In this document: one piece after another, positions 41,241 to 54,300 of the stretch
Layout: each line of letters opens with the position of its first letter
Position numbering within the stretch: the stretch's first letter is position 1
Source of the DNA: Obelidium mucronatum
Taxonomy: Eukaryota; Chytridiomycota; Chytridiomycetes; Chytridiales; Chytriomycetaceae
Direction: 5' to 3'
Assembly (NCBI GenBank): GCA_025765595.1
Contig: JAIVFH010000107.1
Coordinates: forward strand, 1 to 64,000
Length of the DNA stretch: 64,000 nucleotides
The notes under the pieces: generated by a model
Seen by the model: the letters and a program-made list of their open reading frames with translations, nothing else
Database searches by the model: none
Told to the model about the DNA's origin: nothing
Position numbers and translations under genes: made by a program

Positions 41241-44200
41241 ATGAACAATCGCAACGCACCGTGTCGCTTCTTCACAGGGAAACCTGGCTCTTGCAGAGAA
41301 GGCACAAGCTGCCGCCGCGGCAGCCACGGCGACTTTGGAAACAATCAAACAAACAAACACACAAACTCAAAAAAAGAAAAAAGTAAAGATCCTTGCAACT
41401 TCTTCTGGAAAACTGGGCGTTGCAATCACGAGGACTGTCGATTTGTACACATTCGACCACCACCAACAAATGTTGATGAATCATCAAACAAAGCCGACCC
41501 GAATGCAACAGCACGCAGCTACACCGAGGCCACACGCGTCCTCCTTCAATCTCAAATGCTGAGTTACAGAGGCTCCCTCACGTTGGCCTCCAGTCAAGGA
41601 TGCAGACTTTGAACCAAACAGACAATGGTTGGGTATGGTGTCAAACTACACTGCCTTCCGCCCTTTGACCCACCAAAATCAAGTCCAAGCCTTTTGCCAG
41701 TCGATCCTGGAAGCTGTTGATGTCGGACACGGAGGGTGTTGTTGCTGTGTTGGGTGGGAAGGATAAAAAGGAGGAAGTGTCGGGTTTGATAAGGCCATCT
41801 TCTCAACAGCGAGTTCTCTTGTTCTGCTGGGTCTGATAAATCGAAGTTGTCTTTCCAACGCTCATTGGTACCCCTCATTGTGGCCTTTGGAAGTAATCGA
41901 ATCGCCAGTTCGCCAATGCACACGTTTGTGTCAGGCTTGTTTGACATTCGTTACCAGAAACCTTAAACGCGTTATAAAGACGTTTATTTTGTGTATCGAC
42001 GAGTGCTTGGATCGCGGAACTGTTGGTTTGTCCCCAGTTTGTACGTTACATCTGTATTCGTTGCTTACAAAAACGCAGATGACCCAAATCTCACACTGGT
42101 CCAAGTATTCGCAAGGGATTCGAATATCCGCGTTCCACTTTCTTTTGTTCAAATAATCTTGCCTCTGATTCGTTGTTTGTACGAAATGATGGTCTTCTTC
42201 CCGGATTTGGCTTATGAGGTGTTTATTGGAGAAGCAGTCGACCGCCTTGGCGCCCAACTTCTGAAAGTTCAGAGCAATTTATCGCAAGGTTTTGACAACA
42301 GCTACTCTTGCAAAATCGCCATTAAGGAATTGGAGCGCCTCCTCTCCATTGTCAATAAAGCAAGACGCGAGAAAAATATGGGAGATCTCCTGTCTCAGTT
42401 TAATCAAGCAAATGATGCAAAACAGTCCAAAGCTAATCGTGGGCATCCTTGGAACTTTTCTGGCAATACCCCGCTTGAGGCTGCTGGTGGTCCTCGTCGG
42501 GTGCACAACAACGACTGGCTCGACATCAAGGACGTGTCAGTGATTCCAACAATGAATGAAATCACTTCCATGTTGCAGCCTTCTCTTCCTGGAAACTACC
42601 AATCCGTGGAACAGGCTCACTGGCTTGCACCTGGTCCTGAAAGACTTATTGACACACACTTTCGGCTCTTGCGTGAAGACTTGGTCAAACCAGCTCGAAC
42701 AAATATTATGGGTTTTGTTTCGTACCTAACTGATGCTGAGGCGCGAAAGGGACTCAAGATGAACCAAAACAGACTTCGGGGTTCCGTGAATGTTACTGGC
42801 GAGACTCCCGGATTTACCGAATCACATCAAATCGATTTGAATGTTTTCAATGATATGAGAATCAAAGGGTTCGAAATTAATCAGCAAACGTTGTGTGCAC
42901 AGGTGTCTTTTGCTGCTCCGGCGGCCCTCATGAAGTCTTCTAAAAAAGACAAGGTTGAATTTTGGAAGCGAAGTGGAAAGCTTCAATTTGGTATGTTGGT
43001 AGTCTTGGTTCTCCAGGAAACCGAAGTTGCTATGAAAAGTGGGATGAGAATTGTTTTTGGAATCGTTGCAAACCGCGATTTAAAGAAGATGGTGGATGCA
43101 CAATGTCAGATTCTGATTCAAATCCCTCGTCAGTTTCTGAGAGCCGATTTGCTGCATCTGTTGATGAAAAAGAATGGGTACAAAGCTGGGTATTTAATCG
43201 AAGCGAATCAAATCATGTTTGAAGGATATCGCCCTGTATTGGAAGCTTTGCAAAAGGTTTTTTAGTTTTTATTGATTGAGGCTCCTGTTCAAGCTCTTTT
43301 ACAGATGGACCCGTCTTCCCTTCCTTTCAGAAACCTGATTTCCCCTTCGACAGAGCCTGAAAGAGATCCAGTAACGGGAATTATGTTGGTTCCTCCACCT
43401 TTGTATGCAACGGCTCCTGGATTTTTCTTTGACTTGACTTGTTTGTGTCCAACTGCGATTCAACCCATCAGTTTGGATCCCCAGAATCCAAATAGTCAAC
43501 CTCGGGTTATTAAAGAACTTCAGACGTATTCAACTTTGGATGATGGACAAGCTCGCGCTCTTGTAGCAGCGTTAACCTCGGAAATTTCATGTGTACAAGG
43601 TAAAGTTTCGTTTCGGAAAACTACGTTGGAATTTTTAAACTAAAGCAAATTCCTAGGTCCACCCGGGACAGGAAAATCGTATGTTGGTGTTCAAGCGGTT
43701 CTGGCACTTCTTGCAAACAAGGCTAAAGTCTGTCCAACAACCCCACTCCTTCTGATTTGCTTTACGAACCATGCGTTGGATCAATTTGTGAATGATCTGT
43801 TGGAGTCCAAAGTGACTAAAATTGTGCGCCTTGGAAATTCGAGTGATCCTGCTATTGAACCAATCCTGCTCAAAAATCAAAACTTGGGGAAGCCAGCATC
43901 TGGAGCCGCTCTTTATACTGTATATAAGGAGTTGGACAAGTGTAAAGAGGAGCTGGAGGAGTTCAACAAGCGAATGGAGAAGAAGTTGACTTGGAAGGAT
44001 CTGAGTGACCATTTGGAGGTGCATAACTATGAACAGTATGAATCTTTTATTGAAGGGCGAGAATTTTTGATTCAAGCTGAAGAGGAGGGGTATGAAATCA
44101 AAGGTGCTGGCAAGACGAGAGTTAATGCAAACGATTTAATTGGCTATTGGCTCGCGGGTGGGCAAGGTCATGCTACCTCTTTCGAAAGAATGGCTCCGCA

Positions 44201-47200
44201 GAAAACTAGATTACTTGCAGAGTTGTTGATGGAATCGGATGTGTGGCAAGTCGAAACAGGAGCGGTTTACCTTGATTGGGCACTGGCAAGACACAATCCC
44301 GAGAGACGCTTTGCTGGGAATAGCGGCGATTCAAAAGAAAATTGAGATAATTCAATCTCAAATGAATGGATTTTATCGTGAACGGGATGCTGTGTTTCTC
44401 CGTTCTATGAACATTATTGCCGCGACGACAACGGGAGCAGCAAAGTTTCATGGCTTGCTGCAGTCCGTTGGACCCAAGATTATTATTTGCGAAGAAGCGG
44501 GAGAGGTACTGGAAGCGCATACGCTCGCGTCAATGCACCCAGATATTCAGCAACTTGTCTTGATTGGGTTTGTCCTGTGTTGTTTGGCATTCTGCTTCTA
44601 AAACCTTCTTTCAGAGATCATCTCCAGCTTCGGCCGAGAATTGCAGTTCATGAATTGAGCATGGAAAGCCGCGAGGGATCAAAGTATCGTCTCGACATGT
44701 CCTTGTTTGAACGCCTTCAAGAACCTGAGACCAAGTTTCCTCTCCAAACATTGGACATTCAAAGACGAATGAGACCAGAAATCTCGAATTTTGTGCGTAC
44801 AATATTGTATCCAACTCTGAAGGATGCAGCGAATGTGCTTGAGTATCCAAATGTTCATGGAATTCGCAAGAATGTATTTTTCGTAAATCACTCACACCCC
44901 CCCAAGATAATGCGGATTCCACAGCAAAAGCTCACTCTCATTCAAATATGTTCGAATCTGAATATTGTGTGGCCCTATTACGATATTTGATTCGTCAAGG
45001 ATACGCTGCAAAAGATATTGTTATTTTGACGCCATATGTTGGGCAACTTCTTCAATTGCGTGACAAACTTGCATCAGAAGTCATGGTTTTAATTTCTGAG
45101 AAGGATATCACTATGGTGGATCTATCGGAAGAAATGGACACAACCGATGGGGAAGCTGTTGACAATCATGAGGAAGCTACCAGTCGTGTGTATCGAACCA
45201 ATAACGGAAAGCTTTCTGTGATTGCTCAAAGAACCTCCATGAAAGACGCCGTTCGAGTGTCCACCATCGACAACTTTCAAGGAGAAGAAGCCAAAATTAT
45301 TATCATATCCTTGGTTCGAAATGGTGCCCCCAATGGTCGTGATGCCATTGGCTTTCTGCGTACATCCAACAGAGTCAATGTTCTATTGTCACGAGCCAAA
45401 CACGGAATGTATCTTGTTGGAAATTCTCCTTTACTCATTGCTAAATCGGAAACTTGGAAATCTGTTGTGAATGTGTTTGAAGGACTTGACGCTGTTGGTT
45501 CTGGATTACCCATCTTCTGTATGAAACATCCTGACGAAACTCATTGCATTCAAGATGCAACGCAATTTATTCAATTTGCACCACACGGCGGCTGTTCTCG
45601 CCCTTGTGGAATCAAGCTGCATGGATGTGGGCATATCTGCCCGCAACGTTGTCATTCAGATGACCCTGAGCACAAGGGGATCTATTGCCATGAGGACTGT
45701 GCCCGACTTAACTCAAATTGTGAACATCCTTGCCCCAAAAGATGTGGGGAAAGTTGTGGAAAATGCATGCTTCCCACTCCTGGTGTTTTGCATCCTGAAT
45801 GTGGCCACGAACTTCCTATGGTGGCCTGCCATCTCCTCTTTGATCCGACAAGACTTGCTCAAGTGTTATGCAATACTACAGTTGAGAGAGAGCTGCCATG
45901 CGGACATATTGTTTCCGCTGCTTGCCATAAAAACCCTGCAACCGTTGACTGTCCCAAGCCGTGTAATCAACTGCTTTCATGCCAGCGCACTTGTAAATCA
46001 ACCTGCGGAAAGTGTTTGAAAATTGGCACCATAAACCCAGAGACGCTTGAGCGAGAAACGTCAATGACGCATCCCAACTGTCGCGTTAAGTGCTCGAAAT
46101 CATTGGTCTGCCGCCATGTTTGCAACAAGACTTGTCATGAGCATACTGATGGTACATGTCCATCATGCACAGCCCCTTGCGATTTAATGATGTGCATACA
46201 TGGGACATGCCAGCATATGTGTGGCGACACCTGCCAGCCATGTAAAGCCAAGTGTGAATGGACTTGCGAGCATCAAGGGGCTTGCCCATTAATTTGTGGA
46301 GCCCCATGCGCACGGCTGCCCTGTGATAAGAGATGCGAGAAGCTGTTGGTGTGTGGCCATCGCTGCCCGACAGTGTGCGGAGAAGTGTGTCCTTCTCCGT
46401 TATACTGCCAGGAGTGCTGCGTCGGATGATATCAAATCACAAGTTTCTGACATGATTTGCATGGATGATTACAAAAATCTCGACTTGAATGCTGATCCTG
46501 TTGTAATTCTTGGGTGCGGGCATGTCTTCACTATAGATACTTTGGATGGGACATTTGATGCTTTGAATGTATACTCGAAAGATTCTGTGTCTGGGGAATG
46601 GTCATTGTCCGCTTTATCAACTGAGTTACCGTTGCCTGTTTGTCCCAGCTGCAGATCGCGAGTAACGCGTGTTGCGAGATATGGTCGTCTTTTAAACTGG
46701 GCTGCTGTTGGAACTGCTGAAAAGATGTAAGGGTTTGAGTGCATGCTTATTTGAATTCAATTAAATTTGTTGATCTCATGCAGGTGGATTCACCAAAATC
46801 AACACGCTGATTAAGGACCATGCCAATCAATTGACTGCTGTATCTACGGCAACTCTCGTAAAAATCTCGAAAATTCCAAAACTTCGACTTGGCGGCGCAG
46901 CAATTGCGATTCAGATCTCGACTTTAAAGCCCCTCAAAGACTTGAAAAAGTTACTGGATCAAATCCATTTGCGTTCAAAGGATGCACCCCAGCGACTTAT
47001 TTACGAGGCTTCGGTGGTTCACCTTGCCAATCAGGGAATGGAGCTGGACGAAGCCAAGAACTTCCTCACTCACAGCCTTCCCAAGCCCCATGCAAGATTT
47101 TGTCGCGAATCAGCGGCGTTAATCAGTCAATGTCTCTTATCCATATCCATCTGTTTGATGAAGATGTCTGATTCCATGTCGCCTGGCGAGGCTGCTAAAA

Positions 47201-47836
47201 GTGTTTCAACCGCCACCATCCAACTCGACCAAGCAATTGGCGTGACCCGAACCGTTTTGAAAACTTGGAGCAACACAAATTTGGCTCTTGGTGCCATGAA
47301 AGAAACATCTGAATATGAAATCTTCCTACTTCAATTCGAACTCCTTGCGGAACGCATCCGTGTGAATCGCAAGCGGCTTCAATTGACGCAAAAGTCCCAG
47401 TCTGATGAAGAAAGAAGTGCAGAAATTTTCAAAATCACGTTTGACTGGATGTCTTGCAAACAGTCCTTTTCCCCAAGTTTCAGAGACAAGTCGTGGAATC
47501 GCATTGCGACGTTGGATACAAAGCTGGTTGACTTGGAAAAGAAAGATGGTTTGGTTTCGGTGCAGGAAATGACCTTGGTTGTTGAGGCCATGGCAAGAGA
47601 GTTTTCTGTTTCGGGGCATTGGTACCAATGCGAAAACGGGCATCCAGTAAGTAGATTCCATTATTGATATCACATTTGAGATTTACTTTTGCAATTTACT
47701 GCTACAGTATACAATTGGAGAATGTGGTCAAGCAATGCAGGAGTCAACATGCCCAGAGTGTGGTGTTCGAATTGGTGGCACGCAACACAGATTAGATGCA
47801 AACAATCGTGTTTTTGATCCTACCGCCCGTCGTTGA
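41241..47836 (+). CDS. ZNFX1: ZNFX1-type SF1 RNA helicase with NFX1 zinc fingers and RZ finger
   Basis: Homologue of ZNFX1 (small-RNA inheritance and antiviral defence in animals; related to fission yeast Hrr1). It starts with CCCH fingers (CNFFWKTGRCNHEDCRFVH), then a large N-terminal region (YLIEANQIMFEGYRPVLEAL). The helicase core has Walker A GPPGTGKSYVGVQ, FTNHALDQF, IIICEEAGEVLE, IGDHLQLRP, LDIQRRMRPEI, STIDNFQGEEAKIII and TSNRVNVLLSRAKHG. Many Cys/His NFX1 repeats follow (CGHICPQRCH, CGHRCPTVCG). The C-terminus is an RZ finger: HWYQCENGHP, an intron, YTIGECGQAMQESTCPECG. That finger is a ubiquitin-ligase element in RNF213 and ZNFX1. Frame breaks near 41569, 41726, 44240 and 46425 each fit one extra base; those at a C7 run near 44900 and near 41780 go the other way. 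Homology continues through them. Confidence 0.9.
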
Positions 47837-48043
47837 TTTATTGAATAAAAGAAGGTATCAGTTTTCCCAGCCCAGTTCCTTTTTATCTACAATTACGGTC
47901 ATTACCAAAGTAGTTGCGGGTGTGAACGTGATATGTTCACCCTGCAAAATGAAAGTAGCCCTCGTTCATAAGTCTTCGTCAAGAGAACAATTAAATTCAA
48001 TCTACTGTATTCGTGTGTCCAACCCAAACAAAATAAAAAATTC

Positions 48044-49741
48044 TCAGTGCTTGAAGACAAAGTCCAGTCTGTCATTTCCTTTCTGCGTCGTAGTAGCGTC
48101 GTACTCGTCCTTCTCGTCTTGAGATTTCGCGTTCCAGACAGCAGCTCTTTGCTTGTTCAAGCGGACGTACAAAAATTTCTGGTTCAGCCAGAGGAGAATG
48201 GTGACTGTTGTAAACGTAAAGATGATGTAGTTTCCGACGTGGTAACGTGGAGCATCCCATGGTTGGTAGATTTGGTTCGCGTAGACTCCATAAATATTGG
48301 CAAACGCGATAATCAAACCAGACGCGACGGTACGCTTTCCAAGTGGCGCCGTGTTTTCAGTCATCCAAGCAATGTTGAGTGGGTGGACAGATGGAGCCGC
48401 CGAAATGACAAGTGTGGAGAAGAATCTGAAGAAGGGCAGGTTGTTAGAATTGCGGTCAGGGAAAAGCAAGGTTGCAAAACTTACAAGACACCTCTTGAAG
48501 AATCGTCTGGCAAGAAGTTGAGAAGAATGAATCCAGTAAGTTGCCACACAAACGCAGCAACACCATGGAAACCACGTTCGCCAACGCGGTCAGAGTTCCA
48601 AGACCAAAGAGTCATTGTGATAAAACCAAGCAAGTACCCTGGTGCAGTAAGCGCGTTGGAGATGTACACGTTGAACCCGAATGAGTTGATGATGGAAGGC
48701 AAGTAAGTTCTGAACGGCACACCAGGCGTCAAACCAATGGAAGTCATGACCAAGTGGCCCCAGACCTTGTAGTCTTTCAAAGTTTCAATCACATCAGCAA
48801 ATTGGACGCGAGTCTCGTACTTGAGCTTGAGCAAGTCATCACGAATGACTCGAGTAACTGCAATTTGGACATCGCGTTCATTCTTGAACCATCCGCTGAA
48901 GTTGAGACCACCCTTCGTGTAGTATGCTGAACGCGGGAATGCAAATGCAAAGAGAAGAGATGTGAAGATAGTGAGGGAGCCTTCCACCAAGAACAGCCAA
49001 CGCCAGCCAGCGAAACCAAGTTGGCCATCCAATTGGAGCAATCCAGAAGCCATGATTCCTGATACAGCAGAAGCAATAGATTGCACTCCCCAGAACCAGG
49101 ATAGTCGAGTGGCAAGCTCATTCTTCTTGTAGAATGATCCCTGTTCGAACATTGAATTGTTAAACCAAAACTCTTGTAAGTTATTTAGAAGCTCAAACTT
49201 ACCAAGTACACAAGCGTGGCTGGAATAACACCTCCCTGAGTGATGGCAATCAAAGTACGAACCAAGTAGAACTGTCCGGCATCTTGGATGAATGCATGAC
49301 TAAATGTGACAACACCCCAAGCAAAGACCAAGAATGGGATGAATCGGTGGGGCCCGAAACGTTTCCCCAAAATGGAGCCAGTGAATGCAAAGAGGGAAAA
49401 GACCACAGAATATAGCGATCCAGCGTTGTTGACAACGTCGTTCTTGAAGCCAAGGGACTTTGGCAAACCAGCTGAAATGGCGTTGGAGATATTGGTGCGG
49501 CAGATGTTGAGAATGAAGGTGGAGAAGAGAATCCAGGGCATTAAGCGGAGCTAAGTACGGTATGGATGTCAGGTTGGTAACGCTCAAAAACCTTAAGTCG
49601 TTAACTTACATCAACAATGCGTCGCACTCTTGACTCCTCCTCATCAGTGTAATCCAAATCGGCAACATATCCTTCTGCTTCAGCGGCAACGAAAACGTTG
49701 TCTTTCTTTTGAATGGAAAGATCTTCTTTCTCTTGGCTCAT
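48044..49741 (-). CDS. MFS transporter, Dal5/allantoate permease-like (copy 2)
   Basis: Same architecture as the gene at 18474-20180: start MSQEKEDLSIQKKDN, RVRRIVD, LRLMPWILF, ICRTNISNAISAG, twelve helices, end KGNDRLDFVFKH. Exon sequences are nearly identical to copy 1 over long stretches, for example around 48550-48690 against 19010-19150. The intron before GSFYKKNEL differs almost completely between copies. The N-terminus of this copy has about four more residues. It is predicted to be a plasma-membrane organic-anion or ureide symporter; the substrate is not shown. Its start faces the oxygenase-like gene at 50310 across a ~570-bp divergent region. Confidence 0.88.
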
Positions 49742-50309
49742 GGTTTTGTGATTGAAGAAAGTCTGGGTAAAAACGTGTCCGTATTTATAGGCTTCTTAAT
49801 GGGAGAAAGGCGGAATCCGCACGCTGGCAGTTTGAGAATTAGTAAATGTTTCCGTGCTAATTGTGTAACCCAATTACCAAATGGATTTCTGCATACCCTG
49901 TGGTGTCAATTGCAGGGACCTGGAAGTAGAATCTGGATTAGAAACAGCGTCGTTCTAGGATGCTCTCTTACAGTCTTACCTACTACGTCCTGCAGCCCTG
50001 ATGGTACTTGGTCGTGTTAAATTTCGCACGTGCTATAGACTTATGAAGCCGTGTCATAACAAATAAGCCACATTCGAATCGATTTCCAAGCACATACATC
50101 AAAGCACGTGCGAATGGAGACTGCTCCTTGTATGTAGCCTGCAGGTGGAGAACCGGTCTCTGTGGTGGTCGAATTATTCAAGTAAGCAGCAAAGCAGGAA
50201 TAGTGGAGAACAGTTTAAATAGGCCGAGCAATAGCAAGTCTAGCACTATGTCATCAAGTGAGTTGCTTTGTTTTCCACTTTTATTCCAACCCACACTGAA
50301 ACACACGTC
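49742..50309. promoter_or_regulatory. Divergent upstream region of MFS copy 2 and oxygenase-like gene
   Basis: About 570 bp between two divergent starts. A TATTTATAG-like element sits near 49782, about 40 bp upstream of the MFS ATG. Small plus-strand ORFs here lack support. An ATG at 50248 followed by a GTGAGT-like donor might be an upstream noncoding or alternative first exon, but the phase does not fit. Confidence 0.4.
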
Positions 50310-51287
50310 ATGCTGAACGACAGAATCTTGCATACCGTTGTCGCAGCCAAGCACGGCGATGTTGAAATGACAGCATCAGAGTACGATGACCTCAAGGAGC
50401 AGCAGGCAATGCACGACTTTGACGATTTCAACCCCGATGAAATGGATGAGGAAGTCGCCGAAGACATGGATGAAATGGCACTACTGGCAATGATGGATGC
50501 ACAGGAAGACTCGCTGCTGGTTGCGCAGCGGCTGTTCCGCAGCGGGGCTGTGGTCACTGACGAGTCTCTGAGAGTCCTCGAACGAAGTCACATCGCTCAG
50601 CTGTACGCTAGCGGCTTTGTTGCCATCGACGGACTGCTTGATTTGGGAACTGTTTGCCAGGCGAGAAGCATTGCGCTTTCCCTGGCTGAAGGCGGCGAAA
50701 TGACGCCAGCAGCGCTGGTTCGAATGGAGGATGATCCGTTCAGAGACCGCAGTGCACGGGACGATGTTATTCTGTGGTGAGTGCTTGCGCAGAAGATGTG
50801 ACTGAAGCTGATTTGGTGCCAGGCTTCACAGGAACGAATATCCTGCTTCGCATCCGGCGTTGGATGTGGTCATGTCTTTGCTGGAAGGGGTTCAGGTGGA
50901 TTTGGCACAAGCAATCTGCCTCAATGGACCAGTTGAATACCAATTGTCTGTATTTAAAGGAAATGGTGGTCGTTATGATAGGCATCGCGATGCATTCCCA
51001 GTGGACGATCCTGAAGACACAGATCAAAGGTTTGTCTTTGTTCGAATTGGCGCAACACCTACTGAAAGACTACGCAACACAATAGAAGAGTTTCCGTTAT
51101 TGTATATCTTACAGATGACTCTCAATCAAGTCAAGGTGGTGGATTGAAAGTATTTCGACCCATCGGCAGTGAACAAACAATTGAAGCGGTTGCTGGACGT
51201 GTTGTCGTTTTCTTGAGTGGAGTTGTCGATAATGAAGTTCTTCCCGTATACAATATGCATGCGTCGGTTTCAGCGTGGATGCGTTAA
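50310..51287 (+). CDS. Prolyl-4-hydroxylase-like 2OG-Fe(II) dioxygenase fold, distal ligand residues changed
   Basis: Three exons. The first, from MLNDRILHTVV, is acidic (DFDDFNPDEMDEEVAED) and includes SGFVAIDGLLDLG. The second holds the double-stranded beta-helix entry, YQLSVFKGNGGRYDRHRDAF, with the HxD iron-binding pair. The third has VIVYLTDDS, GGGLKVFRP and VVVFLSGVVDNEVLPV. In the family the last segment normally has His where this protein has Asn (VVDN-EVLPV), and Arg/Lys about nine residues later where this one has His. Codons are clear (AAT). It could be an inactive pseudoenzyme or use other ligands. Start 50310 is the first ATG in frame. Family assignment is from motif order. Confidence 0.68.
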
Positions 51288-51323
51288 ATAAAAGGAGGAT
51301 GAGTCATACATTTCTTTACTTTT

Positions 51324-54300
51324 CTAATCTCGGAGTTGCTCCAGCATCTCCAGCGCCTGATTACCAAGTGTGTTCGTAGAAACCTTGCGTTGCGTCCATA
51401 TCCCGCTAGTTCCACTCAATGGCCTCCGTTTCCCACTGGCATCCAAAGTGGAACTGACAGGGGCATCCAGTTCAAGGGAGCCCCCTTTAAGAGATGCGAG
51501 AATATCATCCATCATATTCCCGCCTTTTGAAGAGTTTCCGCTATCCGCTTTTATTGTCGGCAACAGTTTAGAACTTGATATTGCTCGCTGCAATTCCCGC
51601 TCCTAGGATATAAGTTAAAAAACCGACACGATGCGAAAAAAAAACAGACAAATTACTTCTTGCAGGCGTTTCCTCTTCTCTAGTTTTGCCAATCGGTCTC
51701 TTTCGATAGTATTTTCTTTTTCAGCTCTCTGGAAAAAAAAACAGCATTAAAAACAGAGAAAGACAGCGAGACAGATCATCCTACTTCATAACTCTGTAAA
51801 AACAGTTTGAACATTCCAAAAAACTCATCAAACGGAGTCTTTTCTGGATCTTCTCCAAAAAACGATACAATCCTTCGAAATCCGGATTCCAATTTGGTCA
51901 TTCTGGTTGTCAACTCATTCACGCTTGTAGAAGCAGTTTCTGAAAAGGGCTTCACTGCGCCAATATACAAGTCAACATTTTCAGACTTTTCCTGAGTATT
52001 GGAGAGGGTTTCAATGACTGAGCACATTTCTTTGAGTCCCTTTTGGAGGATCTTCAAGTCGGACTTAAGCACTTCAATACTCACTATTAAAAGATATTAA
52101 CCGATGGAGACTTTTGTATTGGGAATTTCTCACATCTGGCTGCAGGAATACAGTCTAGCAACTCCTTCGCAAAGCCCGACAGATCAGGGAATTTTTCATC
52201 TATAACATCTGCAAGAAAATGAAGAAGAGACCCCTTTCCTTCAGTGGATTTTACATCGGCCAGCTGAAAATATGGAAAAATCAATTTTGTAGTTGGCAGT
52301 GAGTCCGCTCCCGACACACACCTTATTGATGCTATTGATTCGAAAACCGTGCACAGATCCAATAAAAGTACCCGAATTCATGAAATTTCCAAGAGAAAGC
52401 ACGATCTGGTGGGCGTTTGTTTCAGCATGTGTGGATTCAAAATCAACGAAAGGGTTTTCAAACCTCCAAAACTTTCAGAAACTTTTCGCATTTATCCAAG
52501 CAAGCAACCGCTGACAAACCATAACCAAGATCCTGCGTAAAGTGCAAGACGGAGTTTTTAACTCTATCATTCATGCCAGTCGTTCAAAACAAACCTCATC
52601 TAGTGCTTTGAATCTCTCCGCAAATGATAATTTGAATAGAATAGAATCCATTACGCTATTTCGGGAAGGAATATCCAAGATCTGTTTGGGAATTCTTGCT
52701 TAAAGAAAGATTGAGAAATCAAAAAAAAATTACCGTCATCAAAAATTGTTCAGCTTTCCTCAAGCTCGCAAATTCTCCTTTGAAAGCCTTCAGCGTTTTC
52801 GCCTAAAATACGGGTTGTGAAAAAATATCCAAATACTGAGATTGCTTCACCTCATCCTGAGTAGGGAGGAAAACAATAAGTTGCTTGATGATGGACTCAG
52901 AAACAATCTCTTCATTGATTGACATCACAGCCTTCACCAAATCACTGGCAGAATACTGACGCAAGCGTCCAAGCATAATCACTAAAAACCGTGTCATCAA
53001 GTTTGGTTTCAGTTGTGATTTGCTGAACCATAAGAGGCGCAGCCGAAATACTCAACTCATATTTTGTGCCTTCTTTCCATCAATCAAAGTCACTTCGGTC
53101 GGCTTTGTTGAATTTGACATTCCCGGGACTGAATCGCTTTCCAACTTGATTTGCTCGTCACTAACAACTGGTTTCAAAACTTTCGGCTTGACACCAAATC
53201 GTGTTTGGATATCTTTGAAAACTCCTTCTGCATCCAATCGCGTCTCAAGGTCCGTTTTGCTGGGACTATCCGCAGAAACGGCAATCGACAATGATACAGA
53301 ATTTATCTTCTTCAACCACATTGATTCTTTGATGACACCATCTGGAAGGCGATCCCATTGGAGTCTTCGCACTTCCGTAGTTGGTTTATATTTTTGCACC
53401 CGTTTGGGCAGTCCAATTGGTGGGGCAGGGGCCCCCGGCATGGGTGGAGGTGGCGGTGGCGGACCTAATGAATTGACTTCAGGAGCAGGTGATGACTGTC
53501 TACCTGCCATGCCCGGAGGAGGTGGTGGTGGAGGTGGTGGAGGTGGACCACCTATGATTTGGGTTCAGATGCTATTCGAGATTTGAAATATTACTTGAAA
53601 TTTACCAAAAACTCCTGGAAGAGACGGAGGAGGTGGTGGTGGTGGAGGGGCTGATCCGGGTGGCGGCGGGGGAGGAGGTATTCCTGCAAACGGTTGGTTA
53701 TTATTGAATCAAACTCGCCAGAAATTACCATTCATTATTTGCGGCGGCAGTGGCACAGAGGGAATTGGTAATGGACTGGGGCTTGTTACAATGGCCGGAA
53801 TGATTGATGTGGAATCATCCGGAATAAAGGCTGCAGAATCCACCTTTTGCAAGACGCCCTGATTGGCGGTAATAGCCGCGTATATTTGTCCAAGGTCTTG
53901 CTTTAAATTCTGCATAAATGAGTCCTGCTTCAGCTTTAATCGAGCAAGTTTCTGTGATTGATCGTCGAGATCCATTTCCTTTTGCCGCAAAATATCCTGC
54001 ATCGCTGAAAACTTCATGATGTCTTTTGGATTGCTTTGTTCTAAAAGTAGGACATGAACTTCCATACTTGATGGTTACAACTACACACCGGATCGCGGAA
54101 ACTCCAAATCTCGCTCCAATTTCCTTTTCTCTGATGTTATTTCGGAGAGTTTCAGCTTGGTTTTGACTATATCAGCCTTTAACGCCTCCATTTCATCCAG
54201 CTGGACAAAACCTTGAAGTATTTCATCGACAGGTACTCGATAGGTGTCAAGAAAATCACACTGCAGTCCTTTTCCGTCCAAAACCATCTGAGAAAGCAGC

